Assembly (NCBI GenBank): GCA_002261195.1
Contig: MVBO01000007.1
Location: 97,037-161,036, forward strand
Source: Bifiguratus adelaidae
Taxonomy: Eukaryota > Mucoromycota > Endogonomycetes > Endogonales
Reading direction: 5' to 3'
Length of the DNA stretch: 64,000 nt
The notes beneath the pieces were generated by a model, which did no database searches, was not told the origin of the DNA, and was given only the letters and a program-made list of their open reading frames with translations. The position numbers and the translations under genes were made by a program. This document shows, one piece after another, positions 53,013-64,000 of the stretch (positions within the stretch are counted from its first letter, which is position 1; each line of letters begins with the position of its first letter).

Positions 53013-53169
53013 AGAGGCAGGCAATCTTGTATTATTAGACAATCGGAAGTATGTTTAGAGGAGCCTATCGGCATGCAATTGTACTCTTAATTCGGCATAG
53101 ACACATCCATCTTTTCTTGTTGATATGTCTCGTTTCTATATCTATATGCATTTGGTTGTTCTCACGACC

Positions 53170-56100
53170 CTACAACCCACGCAGAAAACCAATCATGCAC
53201 AAGCCATACTGAATCTTTTCTTGCAAGCGACCGGCATACGATCGATTCGTCTCTTGTAGCGCTTCCAACACCTCACCAAACGCCTCCGTAGTGCGAATCA
53301 CATCCGCGTGCAACTTGAGAAAGGTGAACAGGTACGCCTGGCACAATTCGTACTCGTGACCGCGGCTCAACTGCCACAAGAGCGCCTTACAAAACTGAAC
53401 CATATCTACACAATCATCTTGTGGTGATAGTGAGCGTATGTGGAGATCAATCGAAGAGGGTCCGAGGGTCTTGAGGTAGTCAAAGAAGAGCGTGTCTGGT
53501 GAACAAGGAGCGATGAGTGGGCAAGGCCAAGCAAGATGATAAGCAAAGATTGGACACTTACAGTCGTCTTGATCTGCTCCTGCATCGAGAAGCCGCGTGA
53601 ATTCTGCATCCGCAGGAGCAAGCGCTGTGGATTTGAAGGCGTCTTGAGTATCCTGCTTGTCCTTTTGGGCCGCAAATTTTGGATCGACGCCAGGTAGGGT
53701 GGGTAGAAAGAAGGGTGCCTTTTCTGGGGCTTTTGGAGGTTCGACGGGTTTGTTGCGTTGCTAAGAAACGCGGTATTAATGGATCATTTGCGAAGCGCGT
53801 GCACCCATTTGTATCATACCTTGATGGTATCCAGATTTAGCAATATTTGCCATTTGGATTTGGGAAGCAACGAAAGGGTGATCATGTTGTCAGCCAATGC
53901 TTTGATATCGGCATCAGTAGGCGCGTACAATGTGCCGTTGGCATCTGACGTTAGCTCATCCTCGGCGTTCTCCTCCTGGGTATCGATGGAAGTGGTTGGA
54001 AGTCCGATGTGGGCAATGTTGTCTTCGGTGATAGCGTGCAATGATATGGAAGTAAATTGAGCGCGGTTTGCCCTACATCGCGCAGTGTTAGTGATTGCAG
54101 AGGTAAACCCGGGTGTTGCGCCAGTACTTACCACAAGAAAATGCCATTCTCGTCAACGTGGCTGGTTGCCAAAAAGTCACCAGTAGGCGAGAAGGTGAGA
54201 CTCGTGCATAAGGCCTGCACGGCAAATGCATCGACGCAATTGCCTGAAGGGAGATCCCATGTACGGATAACACCATCCATATAGGATACAACGAGCCAGC
54301 GGCCATCGGGACTGAAAGCCTAAGACATTCGTTAGTTTCTTTTCTTAAAATCACCGGTGAATGTGGACTGACCATATCTGTGATGCGACTGGCGCCTCCC
54401 CAGAACTCACGAACAACCTTGCGAGTTTCTATATCCAGTATCCGTACGCACACGTCATCGCAGGCGCAGGCGACCAGTTCACTGTCTCGATTGAACAGGA
54501 TATCCGATACGGGTGCTGGTAAATCGATTGTATGAAGCAAGGCACCTGATGAAAAGGACCAAAGTTTGAGCGTTCGATCGATGGACGTGCTGATAATGAC
54601 TCTATTGCTATGATCGCTCGCAACGCCAGTGACAGCCTTGGCATGTCCGTCACCATCAGCGCCGAAAACCTTTCGCTTTTGACCAGACTGCAGATTGAAC
54701 ATGACAATCTTGCCGTCGCTTGTTCCAATCAGGGTAAAGTTGCCGCAGGCGGAGATGTTTGTGGTCTTGGCGACAGCCTTATCATCCACTTTGAAAGCAT
54801 GATTGCCCAACGCTTTGCGCTGATAAGACCATGACCTGGCAACCGTGGCATTGTTGTGGCACGTCACGATATTGTCCCAATCCTTCTCCTTGACTTTGGC
54901 CGAAGCGAAGGATGTGATGTGCGGCAATTTCAACTCATCCGCCTTCAGGTTTAGGAGTTTGGCCTTGTTGCTGAGAGCACCTTGCGACATTTCAACGCTC
55001 TGGGCATCGCGCACTGTCGAAAACAGGCGGAAGGCACGGTCACGACCGGCACTGAGAATACCGTGTCCGTCCTCTCCGTAATACCGTATTTTGGTGGGTG
55101 GAGCATGGTGACCGCTTCGTTGTTTCAAAAGCCTAGGAAGTCCATCCAAGCTGTCGAAAATCCATTGTTTCACCGCATTGTCGACACCTGCTGTCACCAA
55201 AAGTGGCTGGCCCGTCAAGAACTCCATACTGGTCACGGATCCATTGTGTGCACTTCGCATCACATGCTGCAATTTGCGCTTCTCCAAATTCCACAATGCA
55301 ACATCACCGTACATGTTGGAGGAAGCCAGCAAGGCATCGCCCTCCTTATCGGTACGGAATGTCATAGCAGTGACTCGCTCGTCCTGGACAAGCGTCATAA
55401 TCACTTCATCGACGCGGATGTTGATCAAGATAATGGTACCGTTGAGTAGGCCGACCGCAACGACGTCAACAACTGGAGACTGAACAATGCATGTGATGGG
55501 GCTATCGAAGGATTTGAATTGATAGATGAGGGAGCTAATAGGTTATAACATTAGATACCTGCAGCTTCGTCTCCTTCTTTCACGTACCTCGTTTTAATAT
55601 TGTATATCAGCAGTACACCCTCTGATGTACCTACAACGACTTTGTTGAGATACGTGTCGGGATGTAGAACACAGGTTGGTGTGAAATTGTTGCCGAGTTC
55701 GATGGACGAGTATAATTCTGAGGCATTGTCAGCATCCAAGCATAATCGAAAAGAGTTCGCAACTTACCTTGAGTTCCATAGGACCAACATCGGAGAACGT
55801 GATCACTGCAAAGTCCGACCAATTGTTCTCCGAGCACAATCATGTCCATGACATGATATTCTTCATCGCTGTCGATAGCGTACAGCTGAAGTCAAATAAG
55901 AATTGTGTAACTTGTTCGAAATGCATTTCTCCAGGGCGCAACATACCTCCTTTCCTCGTTTGTGAACCGAGACAGAACTGCCGTGAGCTATAAAGGTTAG
56001 ATCTCGGTGACTCGTAATGGCCGTTATTCGTTCTTTGAACTGGGGTCCGACAAACAATAGCGACATCTTTGCCAGCTATCACAAAGTCAAGACGTGAGCC

Positions 56101-56311
56101 ATACGTGCTAATGTCATCGCTAGCGCCCTGCATGACTTACATTGTAGATCTGGTAGGTCGTTCCGACACTCGTCGTAAGAAAGAACTCTTGCCCGCGAGA
56201 GGCAATGTGGACAGGTGTTCCATCTGTAATATATCCTATCGCTCTGAAAGGCTGAAATATCAGCGAAGCAGGTGCGCTCTCTTCGCCATTCAACCTCGGA
56301 CGCTTGGCCAT
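53170..56311 (-). CDS. UTP21: U3 snoRNP protein Utp21 (WDR36)
   Basis: Subunit of the UTP-B complex in the small-subunit processome, needed for early 18S rRNA processing in the nucleolus. The start is ATG 56311 (MAKRPRLNGEESAPASLIFQPFRA). About nine exons carry two WD40 propellers (LYAIDSDEEYHVMDMIVLGE, LLIYNIKTR, SSLIYQFKSFDSPITC, GDVALWNLEKRKLQHVM, VTAGVDNAVKQWIFDS, RTLKLWSFSSGALLHTIDLP, ILDIETRKVVREFWG), followed by the Utp21-specific C-terminal domain (QRNKPVEPPKAPEKAPFFLP, LHADVIRTTEAFGEVLE). KAPFFLPTLPG and GASRITDMAFSPDGRWL are typical of this protein. Length about 900, as expected. It is tail-to-tail with the PPR gene, 157 bp apart. Confidence 0.93.
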
Positions 56312-56365
56312 GCTTGAAAGAAAGCTGTGAATTTTTTTTGTCGAATTTCCTTTTAAAGAAAACGG

Positions 56366-56587
56366 TCAACGGAAGGGGAAAGCCATTGTTTGCAGATGCT
56401 CGAGGATATATCGCGTATTCTGTGATACATTCGGTGGTCTTCTCGTAATCACAAGCGCTGCATCGAATATTGGTCCATGGTGCGTCTGACGCAATTTGTC
56501 GCATGCCACTGATGGGTTATCTCTCGACGGGGAATGCAACGTTTGATCGTCCACTTGACAATATGGACAATACCGGATGACATTCAA
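56366..56587 (-). CDS. Possible small orphan, 73 residues
   Basis: Open frame from ATG 56587 with a CPYC motif near the N-terminus (RYCPYCQVDDQTLHS) and no recognised homology. It lies just upstream of UTP21 on the same strand, so it may instead be part of the UTP21 5' region. Composition gives no clear answer. Confidence 0.25.
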   Translation of the reverse strand: MNVIRYCPYCQVDDQTLHSPSRDNPSVACDKLRQTHHGPIFDAALVITRRPPNVSQNTRYILEHLQTMAFPFR

Positions 56588-57386
56588 TATGAATGAACAG
56601 CTTTGGCCGCATATTTAACTCAAACCTCAGATGCCTGGTCGGCGCGGAACACAACGGGGAAGATGACTTGTACCACATCGAGCCGAGCCACGATTACTTG
56701 CACGATATGTCATGGCGTACATAAAGAAGAGGATAACTTGATCTTTCTTCACTTCACCACGAGCCCCTTTTCCAAAAGATCTCTCTACTCGTCCTTATCG
56801 CAACTGTGCATGCACAGTCTTAGACGATATCGACAGAAGGATCTAGCTCATTCCCACTAGCCACGTTGAGTGATAGTGCCTTGGGTGTGCTCGCTCATCG
56901 ATAAGCACAGTTATTTCGACCGGCTTCGGGACTAACAGCACAAGTGCTGTCGCAACACCAACCGACTTTCGGGGACTTTGGGAACCCGGAACGGTCCTCA
57001 ATTGCGATTGTACTGATTTACCCTTCGAACATCCTTCAACAGACCTGGTGGTACAGGAAAGATTGCGTCAACACCACCTATGGAAGTATTCTTCAGTATT
57101 CGGATGCGCAATGTTCCCAGGTCGCAATGGAATGATGTAGATTAACATTTCGGGCACATTAGACTTCTCGCAATGCAACATACATTCATCGCCTTCGCCA
57201 CTTGTTCGGTCAAGCCTAATACTTACTAAGCTACTTTTGCTAATAATCGTATATAGAAGCTTGTAGATAGGGAAAAGCAATACTGGTATATATAGACTTT
57301 GGCTTGCAATGCGTCACAAACGAGCAGGCTCATGGTCACGTGAGATGTAAAAGTATTGACAATGTGCCGTCTACTATACAGTTAGT
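56588..57386. other. Intergenic, nothing recognised
   Basis: About 800 bp between the small orphan/UTP21 and the MFSD6-like gene stop. I see no gene, tRNA or repeat of note. GTCACGTGA, a CACGTG element, is at 57335-57343. Confidence 0.4.
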
Positions 57387-59347
57387 CTAGGATATCTCGG
57401 TCTCATCTTCCTCTAATCGTATACGTCCGCCTCCTCCACCACTCCATCGAGGTACTATCCTTGCCCTTCGATATGCTTCTCGCTGTCTGTTAAACCAGCG
57501 ACGATATCGTCCAATAATGGCAATGACACCAAAGTTTGTACTCGTATCCAGAAACAGCAGGAGGCTAAACAACGAGATGGCGCAAACGACGCGAAACATG
57601 TTGCGCGCGCCGATACTGCTGTACAGTATGCCTCCAAGCAAAGAGCCTGTGCCAGTGCCCAAACCTGAGTAGACGGCAGCGAGTAGGCCCTGTGATGTGG
57701 CTTGCAAGCTAGGTGGTGCAATTTCATCGGCATAGACCACTCCTGCGCCCCAGAGCGCGGAAAATGCTATGCCTGGTAGACGGTCAGTATTGGTTCGCAG
57801 CAGCGTATGACCAACGTACCATTGAGTAAATGCAAAGACAGAGCAATCCATGCTCCACTAGGTCCACTGGGGAGGATTGTGTAGCTAAACACACGTACAA
57901 TGGTTAACACATGGCCCAGTATAATGAGACTCTTGATGCCGAACAATCGAATAAGCTAGATCGGGGCCCAGGATAGTAAGAATCCAGCCATACATCCTTT
58001 ACGGCACTTACGTCTCGGGAGAAGAAGAAAAAGGACAATTCCGTGACGCTTCCAACGAGTCCGGTCAAGCCAGCGATAGTGCTACTGGCTTCCAAATCTT
58101 GCGTAAAGAACAATAGGAGAAATGTGCTAACCATGCTGAGGGCAAGTCCCATGAGCAACATGATGAGGAAGAAAACGAGAACCTTGGGTTGTGACAAGAG
58201 TTGTAACAGTGTGGTGGCTTGCGGTGTTGTGGTCGTTGGTTGCGCTTCGGATGGTGTGAAATGAGATGTGGCGGAAGATTGTGAGATGATAGACAAGCGT
58301 CTTTGAGAGGCGAAGTAATGTCGATGAGCTGGGGGTTGATGTACATTAACAGCTTCGATAATGCTCGTCTCCGTAGCGAAAGAAATGAGTCTTTCCATGA
58401 GCGTCTCCTTGTTGAAACTTAATCCACTCGAGGACATTTCATTCTCAGGGTCGGAGTCGCTCGACGCTTGGGTCTGCTCATCCTCGTCAATGGCGGAAAG
58501 CTGCGAATACGCCGCAGATTTTCCCGGCGCGGATTGAGCTGGTTGATTTCGTCTTCTCGATGTTCGATTCGAAAGCGAAATGTTGCCAGTCGCATGGGAA
58601 GTCGCTGACATGGAGTGCAACAGTCGGGTCGCGCTTTTGTCTGGTTTGAACTCGGTCGATCCGACCACAGCAATGAACAAGCATGCAAAGAGGGCGTAGA
58701 TGTAGAAGATGATATTTGGATTCCGAGTGACGTCTGCGGCAAAACCGGCAAAACTCAAAGCAATCCCGTTTGCCAAGGAACCAAACATGCGCTGACGTCC
58801 TGGCACAAGTGTCAATGACCATGAGAAATAGCTTGATCGTCAGTGCAGGGGCACATACCGTAAAGTTCCTTGTGTTTCCCTAGAATCCTCAAAACACCAC
58901 CATCCACCAATGGCCCTACCGGAACGCCAAAAAATGCGAATCCTATCGAAGTGATCATGACCAGAACCAAGCTTAGGCGATTTCTAGACGTCTCGTCGTC
59001 AATCCCAGACACCAGCTTGGGTACTCCCATAACGCTAACAATGAAGAGCGTGGCCAGAGTATGTATGAGACATAGTATGGGACGGTGAGCCCGGAATCGG
59101 TCCGCTAAAGCTGCCCAGAGCGGACACGCCAAGGCCGACACAAACGGGGCTAGAGTGACAAATAGAGAACACAGTGAGCCCTCAGGACCCTTACGATCGC
59201 CAACAACCTACCGATAGCGACGAGAAAGCCAATCTGGTCAGCCTGTAAACCCAACTCTGAAGCATAATACAATCCAAGTAAAGGTGGAACGGCGCCTTGA
59301 CATGCAAAGAAGAAGGTGTACAAGAGCTTTGCGGCAAAGTACTGCAT
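57387..59347 (-). CDS. MFS transporter of the MFSD6-like (MFS_1_like) type
   Basis: Multi-pass membrane transporter; substrate unknown. The start ATG is 59347 (MQYFAAKLLYTFFFACQ); the open frame above starts with TTG. Five or so exons: the N-terminal helices with GAVPPLLGLYYASELGL, the ACPLWAALADRFRAHRP loop, GFAFFGVPVGPLVDG, then after an intron GQRRMFGSLANGIALSFAG, a long cytosolic Ser/Thr/Gln-rich loop (about residues 210-340), then ALSMVSTFLLLFFTQDLEASS, SFFFFSRDLIRLFGIKS, the AFSALWGAGVVYADEIAP stretch, ATSQGLLAAVYSGLGTGTGS and a C-terminal tail. The RLFG-SLANGIA region and the double-half layout fit the MFSD6 family. It is divergent from the MBL-fold gene, 176 bp apart. Confidence 0.82.
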
Positions 59348-59523
59348 GAGCACCAGTCTACGCTTCCGCACTGTCAATGGTGTTCCCCGCTGCTTCCAAG
59401 CTTATGTCTTCGCCCAAAGTGGAAAGTGGACTTGCTTTTTCAGTTGCTTCTTTGCTCTTGACTTTTTGTCACAGTTCAACGCCTGAGGTTGTTTTTGCTT
59501 GGTTGAAGCTTTGCTTTTGCACC

Positions 59524-60536
59524 ATGCCACACTATATCTGCGTCACTTGCGGGGTGCAGTTTGCCGCCACAACAACTCCTCCATCAGAGTGTAAGATATG
59601 CAATGACCCTCGGCAATATATTGGTTTGTCCGGGCAGCAGTGGACGACGCTTGAAGAGTTGCAGCAGTCGGGCAAGTACAAGAATACGTTTACTCCTGAT
59701 GAACGGGATGACAGGATCATTGCTATACGCACCGAGCCACAATTTGCTATCGGACAGCGAGGTGAGCGCGAGTTGCAAGGAGTCGGCCTGTGACGGATGT
59801 TGATTGGGTTTGGGCAGCTGCGATCATCAAGACGTCCAAGGGTTTGATCATGTGGGATTGCATCACTTATATTGATCAAGAGACGATTGACTACATCAAC
59901 CGGATGGGAACCTTGATGGCCATTGTAGGTCATGCTCATACTTTCTGCATTGTCCTCGTACTCAACCATTTGCTTAGATCATTTCACACCCTCACTTTTA
60001 CGATTGCTGCGTGGAATGGAGTAAAGCGTTCCAAGACATACCTATCTACATCTCCAACTTTGATCGAGAATGGGTCGTGCGACCTGATTCTCGAATCAAG
60101 CTATGGAAAGGCACGGATCTCGATTTACTGGATGGCGAGGTCCATGTGGTGGCCGCTGGCGGACATTTCGATGGAAGCTGTATTCTCATTTGGAAACGAG
60201 GTAGTCCTTTTTTCACACTCACTCTGTCAAGGCGCCCTGTTTACCCTGCTTCTAGATCGCTTTCCTCCAATTGCCTTCACGGCCGATACCATTATGGTGG
60301 TCATGGACCGGAATTTTGTTTCTTTCATGTGGTCGTATCCGAACATGATTCCTCTCAAGCCGGCTTCGCTTATCGAATTATGGAACCGCGTCAGGCCGCA
60401 TCAATTTGACGAATTGTGGGGCGGGTTTCCCAGCGCGAATCTGCGAGAGGGAGCAAGAGCCAAGGTGTTCAAGAGCGCCAGACGGTACCTAGAACAGGAG
60501 GATCATGTACTGCTTGCTCAACAACTTCAGGAATAA
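59524..60536 (+). CDS. Metallo-beta-lactamase-fold protein with N-terminal zinc ribbon
   Basis: Predicted metal-dependent hydrolase of unknown substrate. Exons 59524-59761, 59818-59924, 59978-60200 and 60256-60536, all GT-AG. The N-terminus has a CxxC-x(n)-CxxC pattern (ICVTCGVQF, CKICNDP), rubredoxin-like. The MBL core shows AIIKTSKGLIMWDCITYID, ISHPHFYDCCVEWSKAF in place of the HxHxDH motif, VVAAGGHFDGSC (metal-ligand His) and AFTADTIMVVMDRNFVSF, then SYPNMIPL. The HxHFY variant and WSYPN block are shared by a fungal and bacterial subgroup that keeps an MBL fold with altered ligands. Whether it is active is unclear from sequence. Confidence 0.8.
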
Positions 60537-60738
60537 AGCTAAAATGAACGTGGTCTTGCCAGACTTTTTGCTTTCAGCCGCGGTCATGGTGCATAATGCA
60601 ACGACGGCCGCGACATGAGGGTGCTTCCAAGGCACAATATGTCATGCTCACGTAGCAAGTGGTCTGGCGTCTGTCAGAGAAAGGATACGTAACATTAATT
60701 CGTGGTACCAAATCTTTCCCCTGACACAGCTCACGCCC

Positions 60739-60746
60739 TTTATATA
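60739..60746 (+). promoter_or_regulatory. TATA box of GNAT gene
   Basis: TTTATATA, 48 nt before the GNAT ATG at 60795. Good position for a short-leader core promoter. Confidence 0.4.
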
Positions 60747-60794
60747 CACGCTGGAACTGCGCGCCTTGGAATTCCAGGAACGAGGGTTTCGCAC

Positions 60795-61356
60795 ATGTCG
60801 ACCACTACAACGGACGGGTCGGCGGATTTCATTATACGCGACGCGCGATCACAAGACTTTGCAGCCCTGGCTCAACGTTTAGAATCGCTTCCGCTCTTTA
60901 ACGGCTGGTCGGCCGTGGAGTTGGAGAAGGCTTGGCATCACGCGGTAGACCATCGCGGCGAAAGTATATTGGTGGCCGAAGCATTCGACAATGTCAAAGA
61001 GCGTCAAGTCGACAGCGCTGGCGGTTGGGGAGAGCTTGTGGGAATATGTCGTTATCAAACGGCCGGAACCTTTGGGTATCGGTGGCTATACAAGTCTCAT
61101 TGCCGTTGCATTAGATTGTCAAGGGAAAGGCATTGGTGCAGCATTGCTCAAGGCATATGAGCAGCGCTGTCTGAAGGCTAGTACTCGAGGAGGCTGCTTC
61201 TTATTGGCTCATCATACCAACGTGAAAGCGCACAGGTTTTATGAAAGGTTAAATTATCGCAAGGTTGGCGAATTGCCTTCGTTCGTCATGGTCGATGTAT
61301 CCGAGGTCATCTATTGGAAGCCATTCGCGCAATTGGGAGACGTAAGTTCGACGTGA
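60795..61356 (+). CDS. GNAT N-acetyltransferase, one frame break
   Basis: Acetyl-CoA-dependent N-acetyltransferase, acceptor unknown. The start is ATG 60795; the frame further up begins with GTG. First frame: DFIIRDARSQDFAALAQRLE, ELVGICRYQTAGTFG. Second frame: IGGYTSLIAVALDCQGKGIG, ALLKAYEQRC, KAHRFYERLNYRKVGEL. The second part contains the acetyl-CoA P-loop QGKGIGAALL and the NVKAHRFYERLNYR signature. The two parts join only if one G is removed from the TTTGGGT run at about 61071-61077, giving TFGIGGY. The break lies in the middle of motif A, so a real frameshift would destroy the enzyme. No intron can explain it. Confidence 0.8.
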
Positions 61357-62924
61357 CGTGAGCAATCATTGGAATGTAAGATGTTCGATCCTGTATGTAT
61401 AATGGGCTTTGCGGTCAGTTTATAGAAAGATTGGTAGGAATACCGTAGCTAACAGCTCGCTCAGCCGTCCGATCATGTTCGATTGAGCCTAGATGGACCG
61501 AGCGCAATGGTTCATTCTATCGGGATTGTTCAATTTTGAGTACAACCAGGACACGTTTTTACAGGAAGCCACAGCGGAGTTTTTGGTGCTCCCGTGTCCA
61601 AGGGGTCAGGGTTGCGATCGGTTTGAGGAACCTTGCGTGACATCCCAGTCAACGCCCCTGTGCCTCTTTGGGAATATGGACGCCAAACGACCAGTCGGTT
61701 ATATCATGTGCAGTTCGACGCCATGGTCCTCAAAATACCACGGCCATCTTTACAGCTTATGTTGCTATATAGGTTCAGATACTCTGTTCAACAGTGCCAC
61801 AGCATACGTTGCAAGCTCAACAGGGTTCCACATGGTGAAATATAGCGCAAAGCACCTGAAAAGGTTGCACACAGAGGCTGGTTCACATGCATAGTCCTAT
61901 TTCGGACATTTTGTGACAGTCTCTTACATATGATACTGCAATGATCCGGCGATTAGCCAAGGGGTTCATGGGCATGGGCATACAGGGAACACGAAAGACT
62001 GCTTACCACGACTGAATTTTGAAGGCGTGCAGAGGTTTTTACGAGCGATCCGAAAAAGGTCCAAAGTAACGACGGGAAAAGCCGGTACTGAGCACTATCT
62101 TAGCGAGCTGCGCAGGATATGACAAGGGGAATCTTCCGTGCTATTACGCGCAAAGACGGAAAGTCGTTATCGCTGGACCTTTGAAACACCGGATGTCCGC
62201 CGCAGGATAATTACTATATATGGAAGGGATTGGGTAGACCTTTTGAGCATGCCAAGAGTTTTGGATCCTTTCGCCTGCAAGTTCGCAACCTGTTTCTGGG
62301 TCTATGAGCTTGAGCAGAAAGCAAGATGTCAATACGACGTGAACATATTCAACATATGCAAGCTTACTACTGGCTGATCTCTATCGGGTATAATATAACC
62401 CACGCTACATCAATATCAATATCAGGCTCGTAAACCGAGGTCACATGATCCAAATGAAAACCACATGGCCCACACGGATCTAAACCGATCGTGTACAGTT
62501 ACCAATTGCAGCAGTAATTGCCATAAACTTCAAGACTGGTATTGACTTCGCGGGCGTGAGATGGATCTAGGCTACCATCCCATCTTCCTAAGCAAAGGCC
62601 ACACGGCTCAACGTTCAGATGGTCGACTCTTCGAGTCGCCTTCCTCCAAGATGTGCCCGATGTGCGGAATATTAGCTCGGATGGGCTGCCTGGTCACCGT
62701 GAGAAACGAAACATTTTGTGTAAGAGTGAAACCAGTAACACCCATTTTGGAAGTCTAGTATTATCTTGAGTATGCGGGTTCCAAGTTCACATTTGGAAAT
62801 GGGTTCCTTTTTTGCTCCGATAGAGCGCGAGACTGCCTAGGTTGCTTTTGGAAAGTGAACGCTCAAAGAGCAATTGCTTTTGTATAAAACCTGCAAAAAT
62901 CCCTCGCGTGTATTTCGATCCAAC
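61357..62924. other. Gene-poor 1.57-kb interval
   Basis: No supported gene. Open frames of 60-130 codons on the + strand (for example 61493-61894) have no recognisable domain, and amino-acid composition looks random. AT-rich 62370-62430 contains short ATATCA repeats; the right end should be the OPT promoter. No transposon ends, inverted repeats or tRNA boxes are seen by eye. Confidence 0.5.
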
Positions 62925-64000
62925 ATGGACGAAAAGCCCACTGTAGAGACATTCGAGCATCCCACTGGGACAGAGGAAGTGAACAACTACTCTGACCCCA
63001 TTGAGAAGATGGAGCCTGCCTACAATGAAAAGGGTGATGCTTTCGCGGCCGAAAGCGGAGAAGGTATCGGCGAATTTGTCGAGCTCCCTCCGGATAGCGA
63101 AGAGGCCGAAATCCTGACAGACGAAGCTCAAGGTAGGTTGCATGTTAGCATGATAAGGGACATGTAATCTGAGGGATTGTTCTCTAGGTGTCTTCAGTTA
63201 CCTCGACCTCATTCACTCGACAATTCCCGAACTTGATGATCCTAATATGCCTCTTTTCACTTTACGAACCGTCGTTCTTGGTGTGGGTTTGGCCGCTTTC
63301 GGAGCCGTTCTTCAAGAAATTTACTACTTCGTAAGTCTTTGTGCACGACATTCATGAATTGCCTTTGCCCTGTTGACATCATCGTCTCTTTTAGAAACCT
63401 CAAGTTGTGCTCATCTCTCCCCTCTTCATCCAGATTATCGGTTACGTCCTAGGCAATGCAATGGCCAAGGTCATACCTAAATCCAGATTCTTCAACCCTG
63501 GACCTTTCACCATTAAGGAACACGTTGTCATTTCGATTGTAAGTCTTGTCTGTGTTATGCTAACATGACCTAACCTTCGATAATCGGTAGACTGCTACTT
63601 CAGCAGCTGCTAGTGCTTTTGCTACTGAATTGCTTGCTGTCATGGATCTCTTCTACAACGAGACGGTCAATGTCGGAGTGGCCATCTTCTTGCTTCTGTC
63701 TTCCCAAATGCTTGGATACGCCTACGCCGGAACTCTCCGTTCTTTCCTTGTCTACCCTCGTCACACTTACTTCCCCACGACTTTCCCCGGTATTGTTCTT
63801 TACGATTCCCTCCATCGCGGTAACATCTTGACCAGCAAGCGTATCAAGGTGTTCTGGATCGTTTTCGCCAGTATCTTTGTCTGGGAATGGTTCCCGGAGT
63901 TCATCTTCCCTTGGCTCAACTCGATCTCCATCTTCTGCTTGGCGAACCAACATTCCAATGTCTTCACCAACATTTTTGGAGGCGGTTCCAATAATGAAGG
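62925..64000 (+). CDS. Oligopeptide transporter (OPT family), 5' part
   Basis: Proton-coupled uptake of small peptides, possibly iron-chelates, at the plasma membrane. The start is ATG 62925 with an acidic cytosolic N-terminus (VELPPDSEEAEILTDEA). Exons 62925-63132, 63188-63330, 63395-63538 and 63591 to the edge. Hallmarks: PNMPLFTLRTVVLGVGLAAFGAVL, VVLISPLFIQIIGYVLGNAMAK, FFNPGPFTIKEHVVI, the TATSAAASAFATELLAVMDL helix, LFYNETVNV and SSQMLGYAYAGTLRSF. The coding sequence is still open at 64000, so roughly the C-terminal two-thirds of a typical 700-850-residue OPT protein are missing. Confidence 0.93.

Noticed and set aside
61493-61894. 133-codon + strand frame
   Set aside because: No motif, random-looking composition and no splice-consistent extension.

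Overview
The window is 64 kb of nuclear DNA from a filamentous fungus. It is gene-dense, with about 33 protein-coding genes, rich in short introns (mostly 45-80 nt) and has intergenic gaps often of 80-250 bp. Fungal markers are the single-exon pentafunctional AROM protein, the DASH subunit Ask1, an Orm family protein, Vac1, PL4 rhamnogalacturonan lyase and an OPT transporter. A MED25 with vWA and ACID/PTOV domains, a kinesin-13, a WS/DGAT wax-ester synthase and a WD40-type 5-phosphatase together suggest an early-diverging lineage (Mucoromycota-like) rather than a yeast. That placement is an inference; no rRNA or mitochondrial marker is present.

Layout. 1-7.5 kb: a short-chain dehydrogenase running off the left edge (-), a secreted PL4 lyase (+), an alpha/beta hydrolase (+), a disordered orphan (+) and a PhoD-type metallophosphatase (-). 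8-16 kb: CENP-W (-), holocytochrome c synthase (-), AROM (-) and a RING-CH membrane ligase (+). 16-26 kb: MFS transporter (+), WS/DGAT (+), WD40-inositol 5-phosphatase (-) and an AAA ATPase (-). 26-38.6 kb: Ask1 (+), Ulp2-type SUMO protease (-), a basic nuclear-type protein (-), Orm (+), a small orphan (+), Vac1/Rabenosyn (+), LSM2 (+), FAM32A homolog (-) and Hem25 (+). 38.6-49 kb: kinesin-13, VPS9-domain Rab5 GEF, MED25 and NAD-isocitrate dehydrogenase subunit, all on -. 49-64 kb: PPR protein (+), UTP21 (-), MFSD6-like transporter (-), metallo-beta-lactamase-fold protein (+), GNAT (+), a gene-poor 1.5 kb stretch, and the 5' part of an OPT oligopeptide transporter leaving the right edge.

Functional themes. 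These are mostly scattered housekeeping genes, not one cluster. Thematic groups are chromosome segregation (CENP-W, Ask1, kinesin-13, Ulp2), endosomal Rab5 traffic (VPS9 GEF and the Rab5 effector Vac1), mitochondria and haem (holocytochrome c synthase, Hem25 glycine carrier, IDH, PPR), lipid and phosphoinositide metabolism (WS/DGAT, Orm, 5-phosphatase), and nutrient uptake or degradation (PL4, OPT, MFS). I see no transposon, CRISPR array, tRNA or rRNA gene.

Main observations: (1) four reading-frame breaks in three otherwise well-conserved genes, three of them in homopolymer runs, so either pseudogenes or consensus errors; (2) at least five GC-AG introns supported by reading-frame and homology; (3) an 11-nt micro-exon in the kinesin-13 and an ATG-only first exon in LSM2; (4) a 71-aa CENP-W assembled from three small exons; (5) unusual architectures worth study (WD40-5-phosphatase, fungal MED25, fungal WS/DGAT). 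I found nothing I can call a wholly new biological system.
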